A DNA stretch of 25,877 bases from a virus: positions 1 through 25,877 of IMG/VR virus record IMGVR_UViG_3300020471_001340; one strand, given 5' to 3'. Both the position numbers and the translations under genes were made by a program. Positions within the stretch are counted from its first letter, which is position 1, and each line of letters begins with the position of its first letter. The notes below the pieces were generated by a model. The model was given only the letters and a program-made list of their open reading frames with translations. It was not told the origin of the DNA and did not search any database. Shown here one piece after another: positions 7,850 through 14,942 of this stretch.

Positions 7850-8106
7850 TTATCTTTACCCACTGTCACAACTAAAGTTTCAAGATCGTCAAAAGCGTCG
7901 GCGTGTGCCGCCCAATCGCCTTTTTGTGCAATTTTGATTGCTTTGTTTATAAGAGTGGGTTTAATGTCTAATTCTTCAGCAACTGCTTTTACAGTTTCTT
8001 TTAGACCCGTGTTTAAATCTTCTATTTCTTGTAATACTGTAACACCTTCGTTCACAAGGCGTTCTAATTTGGCCTTCTCTTCAGGTCCATAAGTACGATC
8101 ACTCAT
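7846..8106 (-). CDS. Small acidic/helical protein, probable DsbA-like double-stranded DNA-binding protein
   Basis: 86 residues: MSDRTYGPEEKAKLERLVNE, then a segment LNTGLKETVKAVAEELDIKP followed by LINKAIKIAQKGDW and an acidic C terminus. The layout and size are like T4 DsbA (89 aa), a late-transcription-associated dsDNA-binding protein, whose relatives in marine phages share a helix-loop pattern with ELDIKPxxxNKAIK. The start at 8106 has GGAGG upstream and is the first gene after the 8141-8169 promoter. T4 dsbA lies near genes 33 and 59, which are absent here. The DsbA assignment is a pattern-based inference; the coding call itself is solid. Confidence 0.7.
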   Translation of the reverse strand: MSDRTYGPEEKAKLERLVNEGVTVLQEIEDLNTGLKETVKAVAEELDIKPTLINKAIKIAQKGDWAAHADAFDDLETLVVTVGKDK

Positions 8107-8140
8107 AATTCCTCCATTAGGTATTTGTGTAATTGTATCT

Positions 8141-8169
8141 ATTATACTACAATTTTATGAGATTGTCAA
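8141..8169 (-). promoter_or_regulatory. Consensus sigma-70 promoter
   Basis: On the minus strand TTGACA (8169-8164) is followed after exactly 17 nt by TATAAT (8146-8141). Both boxes match the consensus fully. The expected start site is near 8134, leaving a leader of about 28 nt with a GGAGG ribosome site before the gene at 8106. It would be read by unmodified host RNA polymerase and so fits an early promoter for the DsbA-like, membrane protein and polymerase genes. Confidence 0.8.
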
Positions 8170-8172
8170 CTA

Positions 8173-9069
8173 TTATTTTGCTTTAAGTGCCGCCCAGAGT
8201 TGGGACTTTATAGATTCTGTAGCGTAATCTTTTTTATGTTTTGTAATACCTGCTTTGGCATCTTTTTTCTTATCTTTATGCTTACCTGCGGCTCCACTTT
8301 TACGTAAAGCTTCCATATCACGCCAATTTGGATCTCTAGCTTTCATAAGTTTTGGCTTCTTTTTGCCTTCTACAAATTCTTTTATTACATCTTCAAGATA
8401 AGCTATTCTTGCTTCTAATGCTTCAATAGTACCAGTCCCTGCTTTTGCGTCTACTAATGTAAACTTTTTACCATTTACCGACATTATTTGTTTACGGCTT
8501 ATAGCGTAAGTAGCACCTTTCATATTAAGTTGGATTTGTGGTTTGCCTTCACCATCAACTTTGCCTTGGATTAGGTCAACTACAGGTACATCTTTTCTAA
8601 ATTGTCCTTTTGCATTCTTATATGAAACTAGATCACCTTTAGCTAAAGTATGACCTTCTTTACTTGTTGGCCAATCACCACCTTGTGGCTTTGGTGCAGG
8701 TTGTCCTGGTTTTGGCTTAGGTGCAGGTGTAGTACCTTTTACAGGAGTAGGTTTGTCTTTTGGAGCATCTAATTTAACATTAAGTGCATCTACTTTGTTA
8801 TAATTTTTAAAACCATGTTTAATAGCATCTAACGGAGTAGCTTCATTCAATTGCACTCCGGCGAGTTTAGCAAAATCGCTAACACTATAATCTTTATCTA
8901 CTGGAACCGATCCTGGTTCAACTTCTACAGTTTCTGTAATTGTTTTATTTAAAACTTCATGTCCAGAGGGTGCTTCTCCTTCAGCCATCTCTCTAATTTT
9001 TCGTATATCTTCCGCAGGATCTGCAGGATCAAGTTCAAATAACTTTTGTTGGAGTGCATGATAATCCAT
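8173..9069 (-). CDS. Hypothetical protein with proline-rich linker and basic C terminus
   Basis: 298 residues. The N-terminal part (about 1-105) is acidic and helical and includes DYSVSDFAKLAGVQLNEATP. It is followed by a proline/lysine-rich linker (about 105-130, TPAPKPKPGQPAPKPQGG). A small beta-rich domain (about 133-210) comes next, with KGDLVSYKNAKGQFRKDVP and IQLNMKGATYAISRKQIM. A helix with IEALEARIAYLEDVIKEFVEG (coiled-coil-like) and a lysine-rich tail end the protein. The middle domain looks like a small SH3-type or barrel fold, but I do not recognise a family. It is TAATG-coupled to the 159-aa gene. Structural or DNA-associated roles are both possible. Confidence 0.75.
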   Translation of the reverse strand: MDYHALQQKLFELDPADPAEDIRKIREMAEGEAPSGHEVLNKTITETVEVEPGSVPVDKDYSVSDFAKLAGVQLNEATPLDAIKHGFKNYNKVDALNVKLDAPKDKPTPVKGTTPAPKPKPGQPAPKPQGGDWPTSKEGHTLAKGDLVSYKNAKGQFRKDVPVVDLIQGKVDGEGKPQIQLNMKGATYAISRKQIMSVNGKKFTLVDAKAGTGTIEALEARIAYLEDVIKEFVEGKKKPKLMKARDPNWRDMEALRKSGAAGKHKDKKKDAKAGITKHKKDYATESIKSQLWAALKAK

Positions 9070-9548
9070 TATTTTTTTCTTTTGCCAGAAGCTTTCCCAG
9101 CATGTACAGCTTTACGATGTGCGGCTGATTTAAACTTACCTTCTAGTTTTGCATGTAGTTGCTCTTTGTAAGTTTTTTCTTCCGGTATACTATCATCGTT
9201 GCAATTACAGTGTTTGCAGTTTGGAGGACATTCGCAGTCTTCTCTTTTTACTTCACTACCACAACACTCATCTTTGCAATGTGTATCTTTTTGTGATTCT
9301 GACATTGGGCTATTTTCATAATCTAAATGATGATAAACAGAACCTAGCATTTCACTAGCTTTTGTAATTTTAGATTGTATCCAACCTTCAAGGCCATCAG
9401 CTTCGCTTACATTTTTAAGCATCTCGTGAAGCTTTATTGAATACTTTGCGGATTTGTAAAGCTGAGCACGGGCCATTTGCACTTCGTGATCTTTTTCAGC
9501 AATGTCTGCTAGTTCGCCTAATCCTTCTTCTATTTCTGCTTTTCTCAT
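9069..9548 (-). CDS. Helical protein of marine-phage type carrying a cysteine-rich insert
   Basis: 159 residues. The first 80 form amphipathic helices (EKDHEVQMARAQLYKSAKYS, KLHEMLKNVSEADGLEGWIQ, KITKASEMLGSVYHHLDYE). I recall this pattern from small cyanophage proteins. Residues 91-116 hold eight cysteines (positions 91, 95, 96, 105, 107, 111, 114, 116, with CxC and CxxC spacings) plus histidines, probably a metal-binding patch. The tail is basic (HRKAVHAGKASGKRKK). A GATAAATA late promoter lies about 25 nt upstream of its start. Function unknown; the Cys patch may bind zinc or iron. Confidence 0.75.
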   Translation of the reverse strand: MRKAEIEEGLGELADIAEKDHEVQMARAQLYKSAKYSIKLHEMLKNVSEADGLEGWIQSKITKASEMLGSVYHHLDYENSPMSESQKDTHCKDECCGSEVKREDCECPPNCKHCNCNDDSIPEEKTYKEQLHAKLEGKFKSAAHRKAVHAGKASGKRKK

Positions 9549-9572
9549 TTTAGGTTCCCGTTGTTCTATACG

Positions 9573-9580
9573 TATTTATC
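9573..9580 (-). promoter_or_regulatory. T4-type late promoter GATAAATA
   Basis: Minus-strand GATAAATA lies 25 nt upstream of the ATG at 9548 and overlaps the stop codon of the 72-aa gene. The 20-nt block that contains it (9562-9581) matches the one at 23507-23526 at 19 of 20 positions. That shared context, and its position before a gene, support a real promoter recognised by the gp55/gp33/gp45 late system. Confidence 0.65.
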
Positions 9581-9794
9581 GTTTTATAGCCTTGCCGCCC
9601 ATTACGTTGGCCTTGAGATCTAGTGCATTTTTAGCTGTGCCGTCTGAATTTGTAGCTTGCGGTGCTTCAGGTGCTCCATACTTGCCTCTTTTCTTTACTT
9701 TGCGTTTTGCTCCAGGTACACTTGCAATGGTTGCAATACTACCCGCGACGGTTACACCAGATTCACTAGTTTCTAATATTTCTTTTATTTTCAT
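9576..9794 (-). CDS. Small basic hypothetical protein
   Basis: 72 residues beginning MKIKEILETSESGVTVAGSI, then a basic Gly/Pro/Ala-rich middle (KRKVKKRGKYGAPEAP) and an end of KANVMGGKAIKR. The N-terminal MKIxEI...TSESGVTAGSIATI pattern recalls short proteins in marine myoviruses, but no function is known to me. Its ATG directly follows the stop of the cysteine-rich 26-aa gene (TAAATG), so the two are translationally coupled and share the promoter at 9895-9902. Confidence 0.65.
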   Translation of the reverse strand: MKIKEILETSESGVTVAGSIATIASVPGAKRKVKKRGKYGAPEAPQATNSDGTAKNALDLKANVMGGKAIKR

Positions 9795-9875
9795 TTAGCA
9801 CCCGCAATCAGAACCTGCACAAGTGCAGGGTGAGCAAGTACAATTTTCGCATTTGCAATTTGGATTTGCACACAT
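9795..9875 (-). CDS. 26-residue cysteine-rich, metallothionein-like peptide
   Basis: A tiny ORF with ATG at 9875, a GGAG site 7 nt upstream and a late promoter GATAAATA 20 nt upstream. The product begins MCANPNCKCENCTCSPC and ends CAGSDCGC. It has nine cysteines in 26 residues (positions 2, 7, 9, 12, 14, 17, 19, 24, 26) in CxC and CxxC spacing, with no aromatic residues. This is the composition of metallothioneins, so zinc, copper or cadmium binding is likely; it does not match a named family I can be sure of. It is followed immediately by the 72-aa gene. A neighbouring protein (9069-9548) also carries a cysteine cluster. Confidence 0.75.
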   Translation of the reverse strand: MCANPNCKCENCTCSPCTCAGSDCGC

Positions 9876-9894
9876 AATAAATCTCCTTATAATA

Positions 9895-9902
9895 TATTTA
9901 TC
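9895..9902 (-). promoter_or_regulatory. T4-type late promoter GATAAATA
   Basis: Minus-strand GATAAATA lies in the 31-nt gap between the 96-aa gene and the cysteine-rich peptide gene, 20 nt before the ATG and just before its GGAG site. It would drive the peptide and the 72-aa gene late in infection. Confidence 0.6.
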
Positions 9903-9906
9903 CTAA

Positions 9907-10197
9907 TTATTTTCTTTTGCCACGAAATCTTCTTACGTGTCCTTCGTAAAAAATCATGGTATACCAAGGTGCATTTCTAGGCATTTTTCTTGTATATTCC
10001 CACGCCACATTATTTTTATCAATCCATACTACATGATAACCTGCCCACCTACGAGAAGGATACCATTCTGTACTGCCGCCTTTTGTAATGAGTTGTTCGA
10101 GTGTCCAATGATAACAATTATTTTTTTTAGTAAAAAACCTTACAGGCCAAAACCAAAAAAAGATAGCTATGATTAAGCCTGTATTAACCAATTTCAT
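9907..10197 (-). CDS. Small membrane-anchored hypothetical protein
   Basis: 96 residues. The N terminus (about 4-20, VNTGLIIAIFFWFWPVRFF) is a membrane helix or uncleaved signal anchor. A basic, tryptophan-rich soluble part follows, with NNCYHWTLEQLITKGG, WAGYHVVWIDKNNVAWEYTR and a C terminus HVRRFRGKRK. There is no strong ribosome site. It follows the 753-aa gene stop by 11 nt. No family is recognised; I know similar FFWFWPVR-type anchored proteins only as unknowns of marine phages. Confidence 0.65.
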   Translation of the reverse strand: MKLVNTGLIIAIFFWFWPVRFFTKKNNCYHWTLEQLITKGGSTEWYPSRRWAGYHVVWIDKNNVAWEYTRKMPRNAPWYTMIFYEGHVRRFRGKRK

Positions 10198-10208
10198 GTA
10201 AGTAATTA

Positions 10209-12470
10209 TTACTTTTTAGAGCGACCGCTTTTCATATTGGCGCACCAATGATACATAGCACGTTTTTCGCCTGAGGAATTTTTGGCTCTTTTACGTAAAT
10301 CAGTGACAGAACCTTTACAACTTGCACCTGAACGTTTCACACGTCCTGGTCTGCTTTTGCCTTTTTTCTTACCATCTGCAAAATTTTCGGTTGCAGGTTC
10401 TTTGATTTTTTGTTTTATTTCTTTTGCTGTCCTTTGGAACTTGTAATCTTTGTATTTAAAACCTATACCACCAGCGTTTTCCCAAGACTCTATATTTTTT
10501 CCAAAGTCATCTATTAGTATATTAGGTGTGCCGTCTTTTTGTGTTGCAAATTGTGCTTTATTATGTGTTACAAAAACATTTTTTGGCGGAAAAAAACTTA
10601 AATTATTTTTAATCCATTCACGTTTGTGTGGTTCGCTACGTGGATCATCTGCTAATGGACTGGTACATATACTATAACTACCTTTTACTTGTTTTATTAA
10701 TCCTAATAGCTCTTTTGCTTTAGGAAGTAATGGTAAATTTAACCAAAAGTCATCTATATCTTTGATATCACCTATTGCTTGTGCAGGATCTTTTATATCT
10801 TTCCAATTATCAACGCCTTGTGACTTTGACCATTCGCCGAAAAAGTCAGCAAGTACACCATCCATGTCTACATAAATTTCAGAGTTTTTTTTTATTTCGC
10901 CTAAAGCTTCCCTAAGACTTTCATCTACGTGACCGTCATCACCGTGCTTATCTGCGTCTTGTGTTTTATAACCTATACGATTTAAATGCTTTTTTAAATG
11001 TTTCTTTTCTTTTTCGCCACCAAAAGGAACAACCATTACATCTGGTTCATCTCTGTTTGCTCCTTTTTTTACACTCTTGATATTAGCAACATGCTTTCCT
11101 ATACGAAGGAAGTCATAAGCAGTATCTGCCTTTGTAAGAAAAGTATTCTTTGGATTCTTAAAATGATCTGCTTCAAATATTTCTAGTATTTTTTCTAGTG
11201 TAAAAGGTAATCTAGCAACATCTGCTTCTTTAATTCCTAACATTTGTAGTGCAGTGTATCTATGATGTCCGTTTACTATTCTATTTTTAGTATCTATAAT
11301 AATAGGATTATAGTCGCCTGCAACAATATTGTCAACTTGTTTTTTAAAATTTTCTAGTATACGTTCCTCTTGTACAGGAATAAGCTTTTTGATATCTATA
11401 GTTTCAAGTCTATGTTTGATATTTTCAAGTTGTTTGTTTTTAATTTGCGGTAGTTCGTTTCTAGTGTAATTTGATTTAAGTTTACGCTTTTTTTTAGGTT
11501 TCTTATCTAATGAAAGTTTTTTAACATTCATATATTCACCACCAACAGGAACATCCTTTGTAGCATTTTGTTTTGTTACAATGCCAACACCGTATTCTTT
11601 AACTTTGTTTTTTACATTTTTAGCTTTACCGCGTCTATCTGGATTAGGATCTTTTTTCCTTTTGCGTTTAACAGCATTTGCTATAGCTTTTTTGCCACCA
11701 CTTGATCTTAAACTTGCGGCTTTTGACTTACTCAAACACTTTGGCTTGCCTTCACCAGGTTTAGAATCACCACACTTACCTATACGCTCACCTTTGGTGT
11801 TATATCTATCCCAGCCGCCACCACCTGCACCGCCTTTTTTACCTTTACCAAACCATGCACGTAGATCTTCCTTTACGAGATATCCAGTATCGTCTACATA
11901 ATGTCCTGGAGGTATGGGTTTACATTGCTTACTATCGTTACAGTAGTATTCACCGTCTTTACATTGTGTTGTGCCTTCGAACATTTGGTCATTCATATCT
12001 AGCCATTGCATCAAAGGATAAAGTGTATTAACTACTAAATTAGCAAAAGCTGCCGCACCCATATGATCATTGCTATGCTGTAAATCGGGTTTGTAAATTC
12101 TTTCCATTTTTTTAGCTTCGCCCCGTAAAGCCATTACATCTTTTAAAATAGGTTTTAATTTATCAGGAGCACCTGCAGGAAATCCGCCTAATTTGTTTTC
12201 CATCCAAGTATATACGTCATATACATCGTTTACATATTCATTTGGTAGATTGCCTTTGTATTCTTGTTGCCCTCTTTCAAGCTGTTTTCCTTTACCTCTA
12301 AGTTGGGCAAGTACTTCTATAGCATCTCTTGTGCTACTAATACTAGCTTCTTCAAGGTCTGCTTCATTTTTTACACAATTAGGCACACGTTTTCCGAACA
12401 TAGTTTTCATGCCCTTCTTTTTGTAGCCCTTCCAGCAACGTGTTCCTTCTTTGAAATCACTGTATCTCAT
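10209..12470 (-). CDS. Multidomain fusion: DUF6321-like region, ParB-like domain and HAD nucleotidase-like domain
   Basis: 753 residues made of several modules. Residues 8-35 hold the motif CWKGYKKKGMKTMFGKRVPN. Residues 200-290 (DLRAWFGKGKKGG...WDRYNTKGERIGKCG...GKPKCLSKSKAASL...DPNPDRRGKAKNVK) look like the DUF6321 pattern of marine phages. Residues 345-430 form a ParB/sulfiredoxin-like domain with the box IVNGHHRYTALQMLG. Residues 531-690 form a HAD domain of 5'-nucleotidase/NT5C type, with YVDMDGVLADFFGEW (motif I), ICTSPLADDP (motif II) and NILIDDFGKNIESW (motif IV). Residues 715-748 hold a Cys-containing tail (GASCKGSVTDLRKRAK, YHWCANMKSG). The ParB-like domain could bind nucleotide or DNA, and the HAD domain could dephosphorylate nucleotides; both are inference. 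The stop is 11 nt upstream of the next gene and the start is ATGA-coupled to the 64-aa gene. Confidence 0.8.
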   Translation of the reverse strand: MRYSDFKEGTRCWKGYKKKGMKTMFGKRVPNCVKNEADLEEASISSTRDAIEVLAQLRGKGKQLERGQQEYKGNLPNEYVNDVYDVYTWMENKLGGFPAGAPDKLKPILKDVMALRGEAKKMERIYKPDLQHSNDHMGAAAFANLVVNTLYPLMQWLDMNDQMFEGTTQCKDGEYYCNDSKQCKPIPPGHYVDDTGYLVKEDLRAWFGKGKKGGAGGGGWDRYNTKGERIGKCGDSKPGEGKPKCLSKSKAASLRSSGGKKAIANAVKRKRKKDPNPDRRGKAKNVKNKVKEYGVGIVTKQNATKDVPVGGEYMNVKKLSLDKKPKKKRKLKSNYTRNELPQIKNKQLENIKHRLETIDIKKLIPVQEERILENFKKQVDNIVAGDYNPIIIDTKNRIVNGHHRYTALQMLGIKEADVARLPFTLEKILEIFEADHFKNPKNTFLTKADTAYDFLRIGKHVANIKSVKKGANRDEPDVMVVPFGGEKEKKHLKKHLNRIGYKTQDADKHGDDGHVDESLREALGEIKKNSEIYVDMDGVLADFFGEWSKSQGVDNWKDIKDPAQAIGDIKDIDDFWLNLPLLPKAKELLGLIKQVKGSYSICTSPLADDPRSEPHKREWIKNNLSFFPPKNVFVTHNKAQFATQKDGTPNILIDDFGKNIESWENAGGIGFKYKDYKFQRTAKEIKQKIKEPATENFADGKKKGKSRPGRVKRSGASCKGSVTDLRKRAKNSSGEKRAMYHWCANMKSGRSKK

Positions 12471-12661
12471 TTTTTTGACTTATTGCCCCAGTTTTTTGCG
12501 CCTACTTTACGACAACGTACTAATGCACCACTTGCATATGCACTTGGCCATACTTTATAGCGACTTTTAACTTTGTGATAACAAGCATCTTTTTTGCCAG
12601 CGGCTTCATCAAATTCTGCTTCTGTTACAAGTTTTTGTTCTGTTACTTCATTTGTTTTCAT
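12467..12661 (-). CDS. Small basic protein with KVKSRYKVWPSAYASGAL motif
   Basis: 64 residues. The core DACYHKVKSRYKVWPSAYAS followed by GALVRCRKVGAKNWGNKSKK is a motif I have seen in many marine viruses, alone or at the ends of larger proteins, with no assigned function. It has two conserved cysteines and a strongly basic charge, so it may bind nucleic acid or pack in the virion. It is coupled to the downstream 753-aa gene (ATGA), which carries other motifs of the same kind. Confidence 0.75.
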   Translation of the reverse strand: MKTNEVTEQKLVTEAEFDEAAGKKDACYHKVKSRYKVWPSAYASGALVRCRKVGAKNWGNKSKK

Positions 12662-12662
12662 T

Positions 12663-12908
12663 TTACCAAACCTTCTTAATATGATATTCTATTGGCTTCA
12701 AAAATTTCAATTCATTCCTATTATTATCTAGATCTTTAAAAATAATGTGCTTTGGTGTTACCTTAATTAATTTCTTTGCTTTGTATTTAACCTGTTTTGT
12801 GGATTCAGTCCTAGTTCCGTCAGCATGAACCAATGTATCGTTCGGTACTGTTAATATAAGTTCATACTCTTCTTTAGTAACTCGTTGCCACCAAGTTCTT
12901 AAGCTCAT
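12663..12908 (-). CDS. Small hypothetical protein, beta-rich
   Basis: 81 residues: MSLRTWWQRVTKEEYELILT, then TLVHADGTRTESTKQVKYKA and a beta-strand-rich end with HIIFKDLDNNRNELKFLKP. Alternating hydrophobic/charged residues and a HADGTRTES turn suggest a small beta barrel or sheet. No family is recognised. It overlaps the stop of the 68-aa gene by one base (TAATG) and is followed after 1 nt by the 64-aa gene, so it is clearly part of the same operon. Confidence 0.65.
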   Translation of the reverse strand: MSLRTWWQRVTKEEYELILTVPNDTLVHADGTRTESTKQVKYKAKKLIKVTPKHIIFKDLDNNRNELKFLKPIEYHIKKVW

Positions 12909-13114
12909 TACTTCCTTCCTCTAAATGTTGCCCCTGTCATATAAGGCTTGCTAAACCATAGTTCAAACCATTCCTTATCTCCAGGCTTAATATTGTTTTC
13001 CTTTTCTTTCTTTTTTAGCTCATTTGCAGTTTTACTCATATTCTCCAAAGTATATTCTGTGTAACCTTTAAATTCATTTACACCTGCTAGTTCTTTTAAA
13101 CGTTCAATATTCAT
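12908..13114 (-). CDS. Small hypothetical protein, marine-phage type
   Basis: 68 residues: MNIERLKELAGVNEFKGYTE, a lysine-rich helix (TANELKKKEKENNIKPG) and the C terminus KEWFELWFSKPYMTGATFRG. The last segment (W-F-x-LWFSxPYxTG) is a pattern I recall from short cyanophage proteins. Function unknown. Its start overlaps the stop of the nucleotidyltransferase fusion gene by 4 nt. Confidence 0.65.
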   Translation of the reverse strand: MNIERLKELAGVNEFKGYTEYTLENMSKTANELKKKEKENNIKPGDKEWFELWFSKPYMTGATFRGRK

Positions 13115-14421
13115 TTTTTCTTCTTTAAACGTCTTCTAAGTTTATCTATATCATCTGCCGCGTGATCTGGATTATCTTTATCCAATGAATAGTATCCAGG
13201 TCCTTTTAAATTTTTTAATGCCTTCTTTATTCCTTCTAAAATATCTTCATCTGTAACAGTAAAGTATTTTTTATTTCTTGTTTTTACTTTTTGACCACTT
13301 AATTGTTTAAGTATAAAGCTTAGTTTTTCTACATCAGTTTCTTGACTTGCAAATTTTTCAATTTCTCTTTGTAAGTGTGCTATTAATGCTGATCTGTCTA
13401 AAACAAGATCACCTTCGTTTGCGTTTTCCTCTACTTGTACACGTATTCCTAAATTTTTAAATAAATTCTGAGCACCTTGAAAAGTCTTTAATGCTTTTTG
13501 CATAAGCTCTTGTTCATCTTCTGCTCTAGTATCATAAAAATTAATAAATTTTGTTGCTTCTTTAGGACCAATAAAAATTTTGCCTCCTGAACTTGCTGTC
13601 ATATCACCTGTATCTTTATAACTTAGTGGCCAAGGATTCTGATCTTTTCTTGCACTTATATTTGTTAAAACATCTATCTTAGGTCTTTGTTGTGCTACTT
13701 TAAGTTCTGCAATATCTTCTTGGTTTTTTGCAAGTTTAGTTGCTGTTGCATACATTACAGCATCAGCATCTTTTCCGTAACGCTTTTTAAAACTACTTTT
13801 TGTTTTTTTCATACCCTTTACAATACGTTCTTTTTCTTTTTCTTCACCTTTTGTAAGTTCTCGTTCTGTAATTCCCATTCCTTTGCGTACTGCATCGTAT
13901 AAAGCATTGGCTAATTTTTGATCTATTACACCTTGTTTGAAAGAATCAAAATCGTCTGACATTGCCGCGGCTCTCATTTTACTAGCACTCATTCCTTCTG
14001 CACCGTCAGCGTCAGGATCACGTTCTCCAGCACTTACAACTTGTATATTTTTAAAATTATACTCCTTGCCATTATATTTTGTAATTAATTCTTTGAAATC
14101 ATCTACTCTGTCACTGCCAGCTACATAAGTTATACTGGTATAACCTAAAGACTCTAATTTTTGTAATGCTTTTATAATAGTATTAACACTACTATCACCT
14201 ACTGTAACATTGGGAAAAAATTGTTTTGCAAATTTAAGTTTTGTTTGGAAATCTAAAGGATCAGTTTTTGGTTTTTGTGTTTGGGTTATAAACAGAAAAG
14301 GATCACCTTGCTGGGAAGCTACAACGTCAACTAACTTTTTGTGACCTATAGTGGGAGGATTCATTCTCCCAAATGCTAGTGTTGCCGCCTTTTCGGCTTC
14401 ATATAATTCCCTGACCAGCAT
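13111..14421 (-). CDS. Nucleotidyltransferase-domain protein with long helical C-terminal extension
   Basis: 436 residues. The N-terminal domain (about 12-165) is a cytidylyltransferase/NMNAT-like HxGH-superfamily fold. It has TLAFGRMNPPTIGHKKL (nucleotide-binding motif, first His replaced by Thr), FLFITQTQKPKTDPLDFQTK, ITYVAGSDRVDDF and GMSASKMRAAA (STSxxR-type motif). After it comes a charged helix with EKERIVKGMKKTKSSFKKRY and GKDADAVMYATATKLAKN, a segment also seen as a stand-alone motif in marine phages. The rest (about 240-436) is unassigned, helical and basic at the end (LRRRLKKKK). It is adjacent (TAAATG) to the 109-aa gene. The acceptor substrate is unknown; the altered first His could reduce activity. 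Confidence 0.78.
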   Translation of the reverse strand: MLVRELYEAEKAATLAFGRMNPPTIGHKKLVDVVASQQGDPFLFITQTQKPKTDPLDFQTKLKFAKQFFPNVTVGDSSVNTIIKALQKLESLGYTSITYVAGSDRVDDFKELITKYNGKEYNFKNIQVVSAGERDPDADGAEGMSASKMRAAAMSDDFDSFKQGVIDQKLANALYDAVRKGMGITERELTKGEEKEKERIVKGMKKTKSSFKKRYGKDADAVMYATATKLAKNQEDIAELKVAQQRPKIDVLTNISARKDQNPWPLSYKDTGDMTASSGGKIFIGPKEATKFINFYDTRAEDEQELMQKALKTFQGAQNLFKNLGIRVQVEENANEGDLVLDRSALIAHLQREIEKFASQETDVEKLSFILKQLSGQKVKTRNKKYFTVTDEDILEGIKKALKNLKGPGYYSLDKDNPDHAADDIDKLRRRLKKKK

Positions 14422-14751
14422 TTAGTATGCTCCAGTTTCAATCTGCTTCATTTCTTCACCAAAAATTTTGTTTATGGCTTCGTCACGATCTTGCAGTTTA
14501 AATATTTTATCTCGACTGCCTAATTTAAACTTTTCGCAGTATTTGTCCATAGCTTCATCTACAATAGGACCTAATACTTGCTGTGGTACAATACTCTTTT
14601 GTCCATCATGCATATCTTTCATTTTCATAATACATGGATACATTCTTTTACGGTAAAACATAGGGTCGTTACGCATGAAAATAGATAGATCATCTACAAC
14701 GTCATAGGGTAAATTATCAGTATGTGGTGTTGCGAATTCATTTATTTTCAT
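14422..14751 (-). CDS. Hypothetical helical protein, marine-phage type
   Basis: 109 residues: MKINEFATPHTDNLPYDVVD, then DLSIFMRNDPMFYRKRMYPC and IMKMKDMHDGQKSIVPQQVL, ending EEMKQIETGAY. It is all-helical by pattern. I recall the segment with MRNDPMFYRK from other T4-like marine phages, always as an unknown, sometimes near neck or head genes. It starts after an AGAGAG stretch and is adjacent to the nucleotidyltransferase gene (TAAATG). No catalytic motif is visible. Confidence 0.7.
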   Translation of the reverse strand: MKINEFATPHTDNLPYDVVDDLSIFMRNDPMFYRKRMYPCIMKMKDMHDGQKSIVPQQVLGPIVDEAMDKYCEKFKLGSRDKIFKLQDRDEAINKIFGEEMKQIETGAY

Positions 14752-14768
14752 TTTTTCTCTCTAACTTC

Positions 14769-14942
14769 CTAATATCGAGGTATACTTGCTTTTGCCTGTA
14801 AATCATTGCAACGATTTTCCATACCTTGTAGTTGCATTTTTAATTTACTAATTTCTTCTTTGAGCTTTGTAATTTCTATATCTTTTGCTCTCACTTCTTC
14901 TAATCCTCTATAGCCGTACTCTGTATAACCACCATCTACCAT
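14769..14942 (-). CDS. 57-residue coiled-coil protein
   Basis: A short ORF beginning MVDGGYTEYGYRGLEEVRAK, followed by a heptad-rich helix (DIEITKLKEEISKLKMQLQG, about residues 21-47) and the end ASIPRY. The ATG overlaps the last codons of the 188-aa gene by 7 nt, and a GGAG site lies 9 nt before it. A short tyrosine-rich head followed by a coiled coil is a layout I know from unknown small proteins of cyanophages. The coding call rests on the ribosome site, the gene-filling position between two genes and the sensible protein. Function unknown. Confidence 0.65.
   Translation of the reverse strand: MVDGGYTEYGYRGLEEVRAKDIEITKLKEEISKLKMQLQGMENRCNDLQAKASIPRY

Noticed and set aside
11581-11901. 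106-codon plus-strand ORF opposite the 753-aa fusion gene
   Set aside because: Low-complexity Pro/Leu-rich product that mirrors the Lys/Gly-rich segment on the other strand; a shadow.
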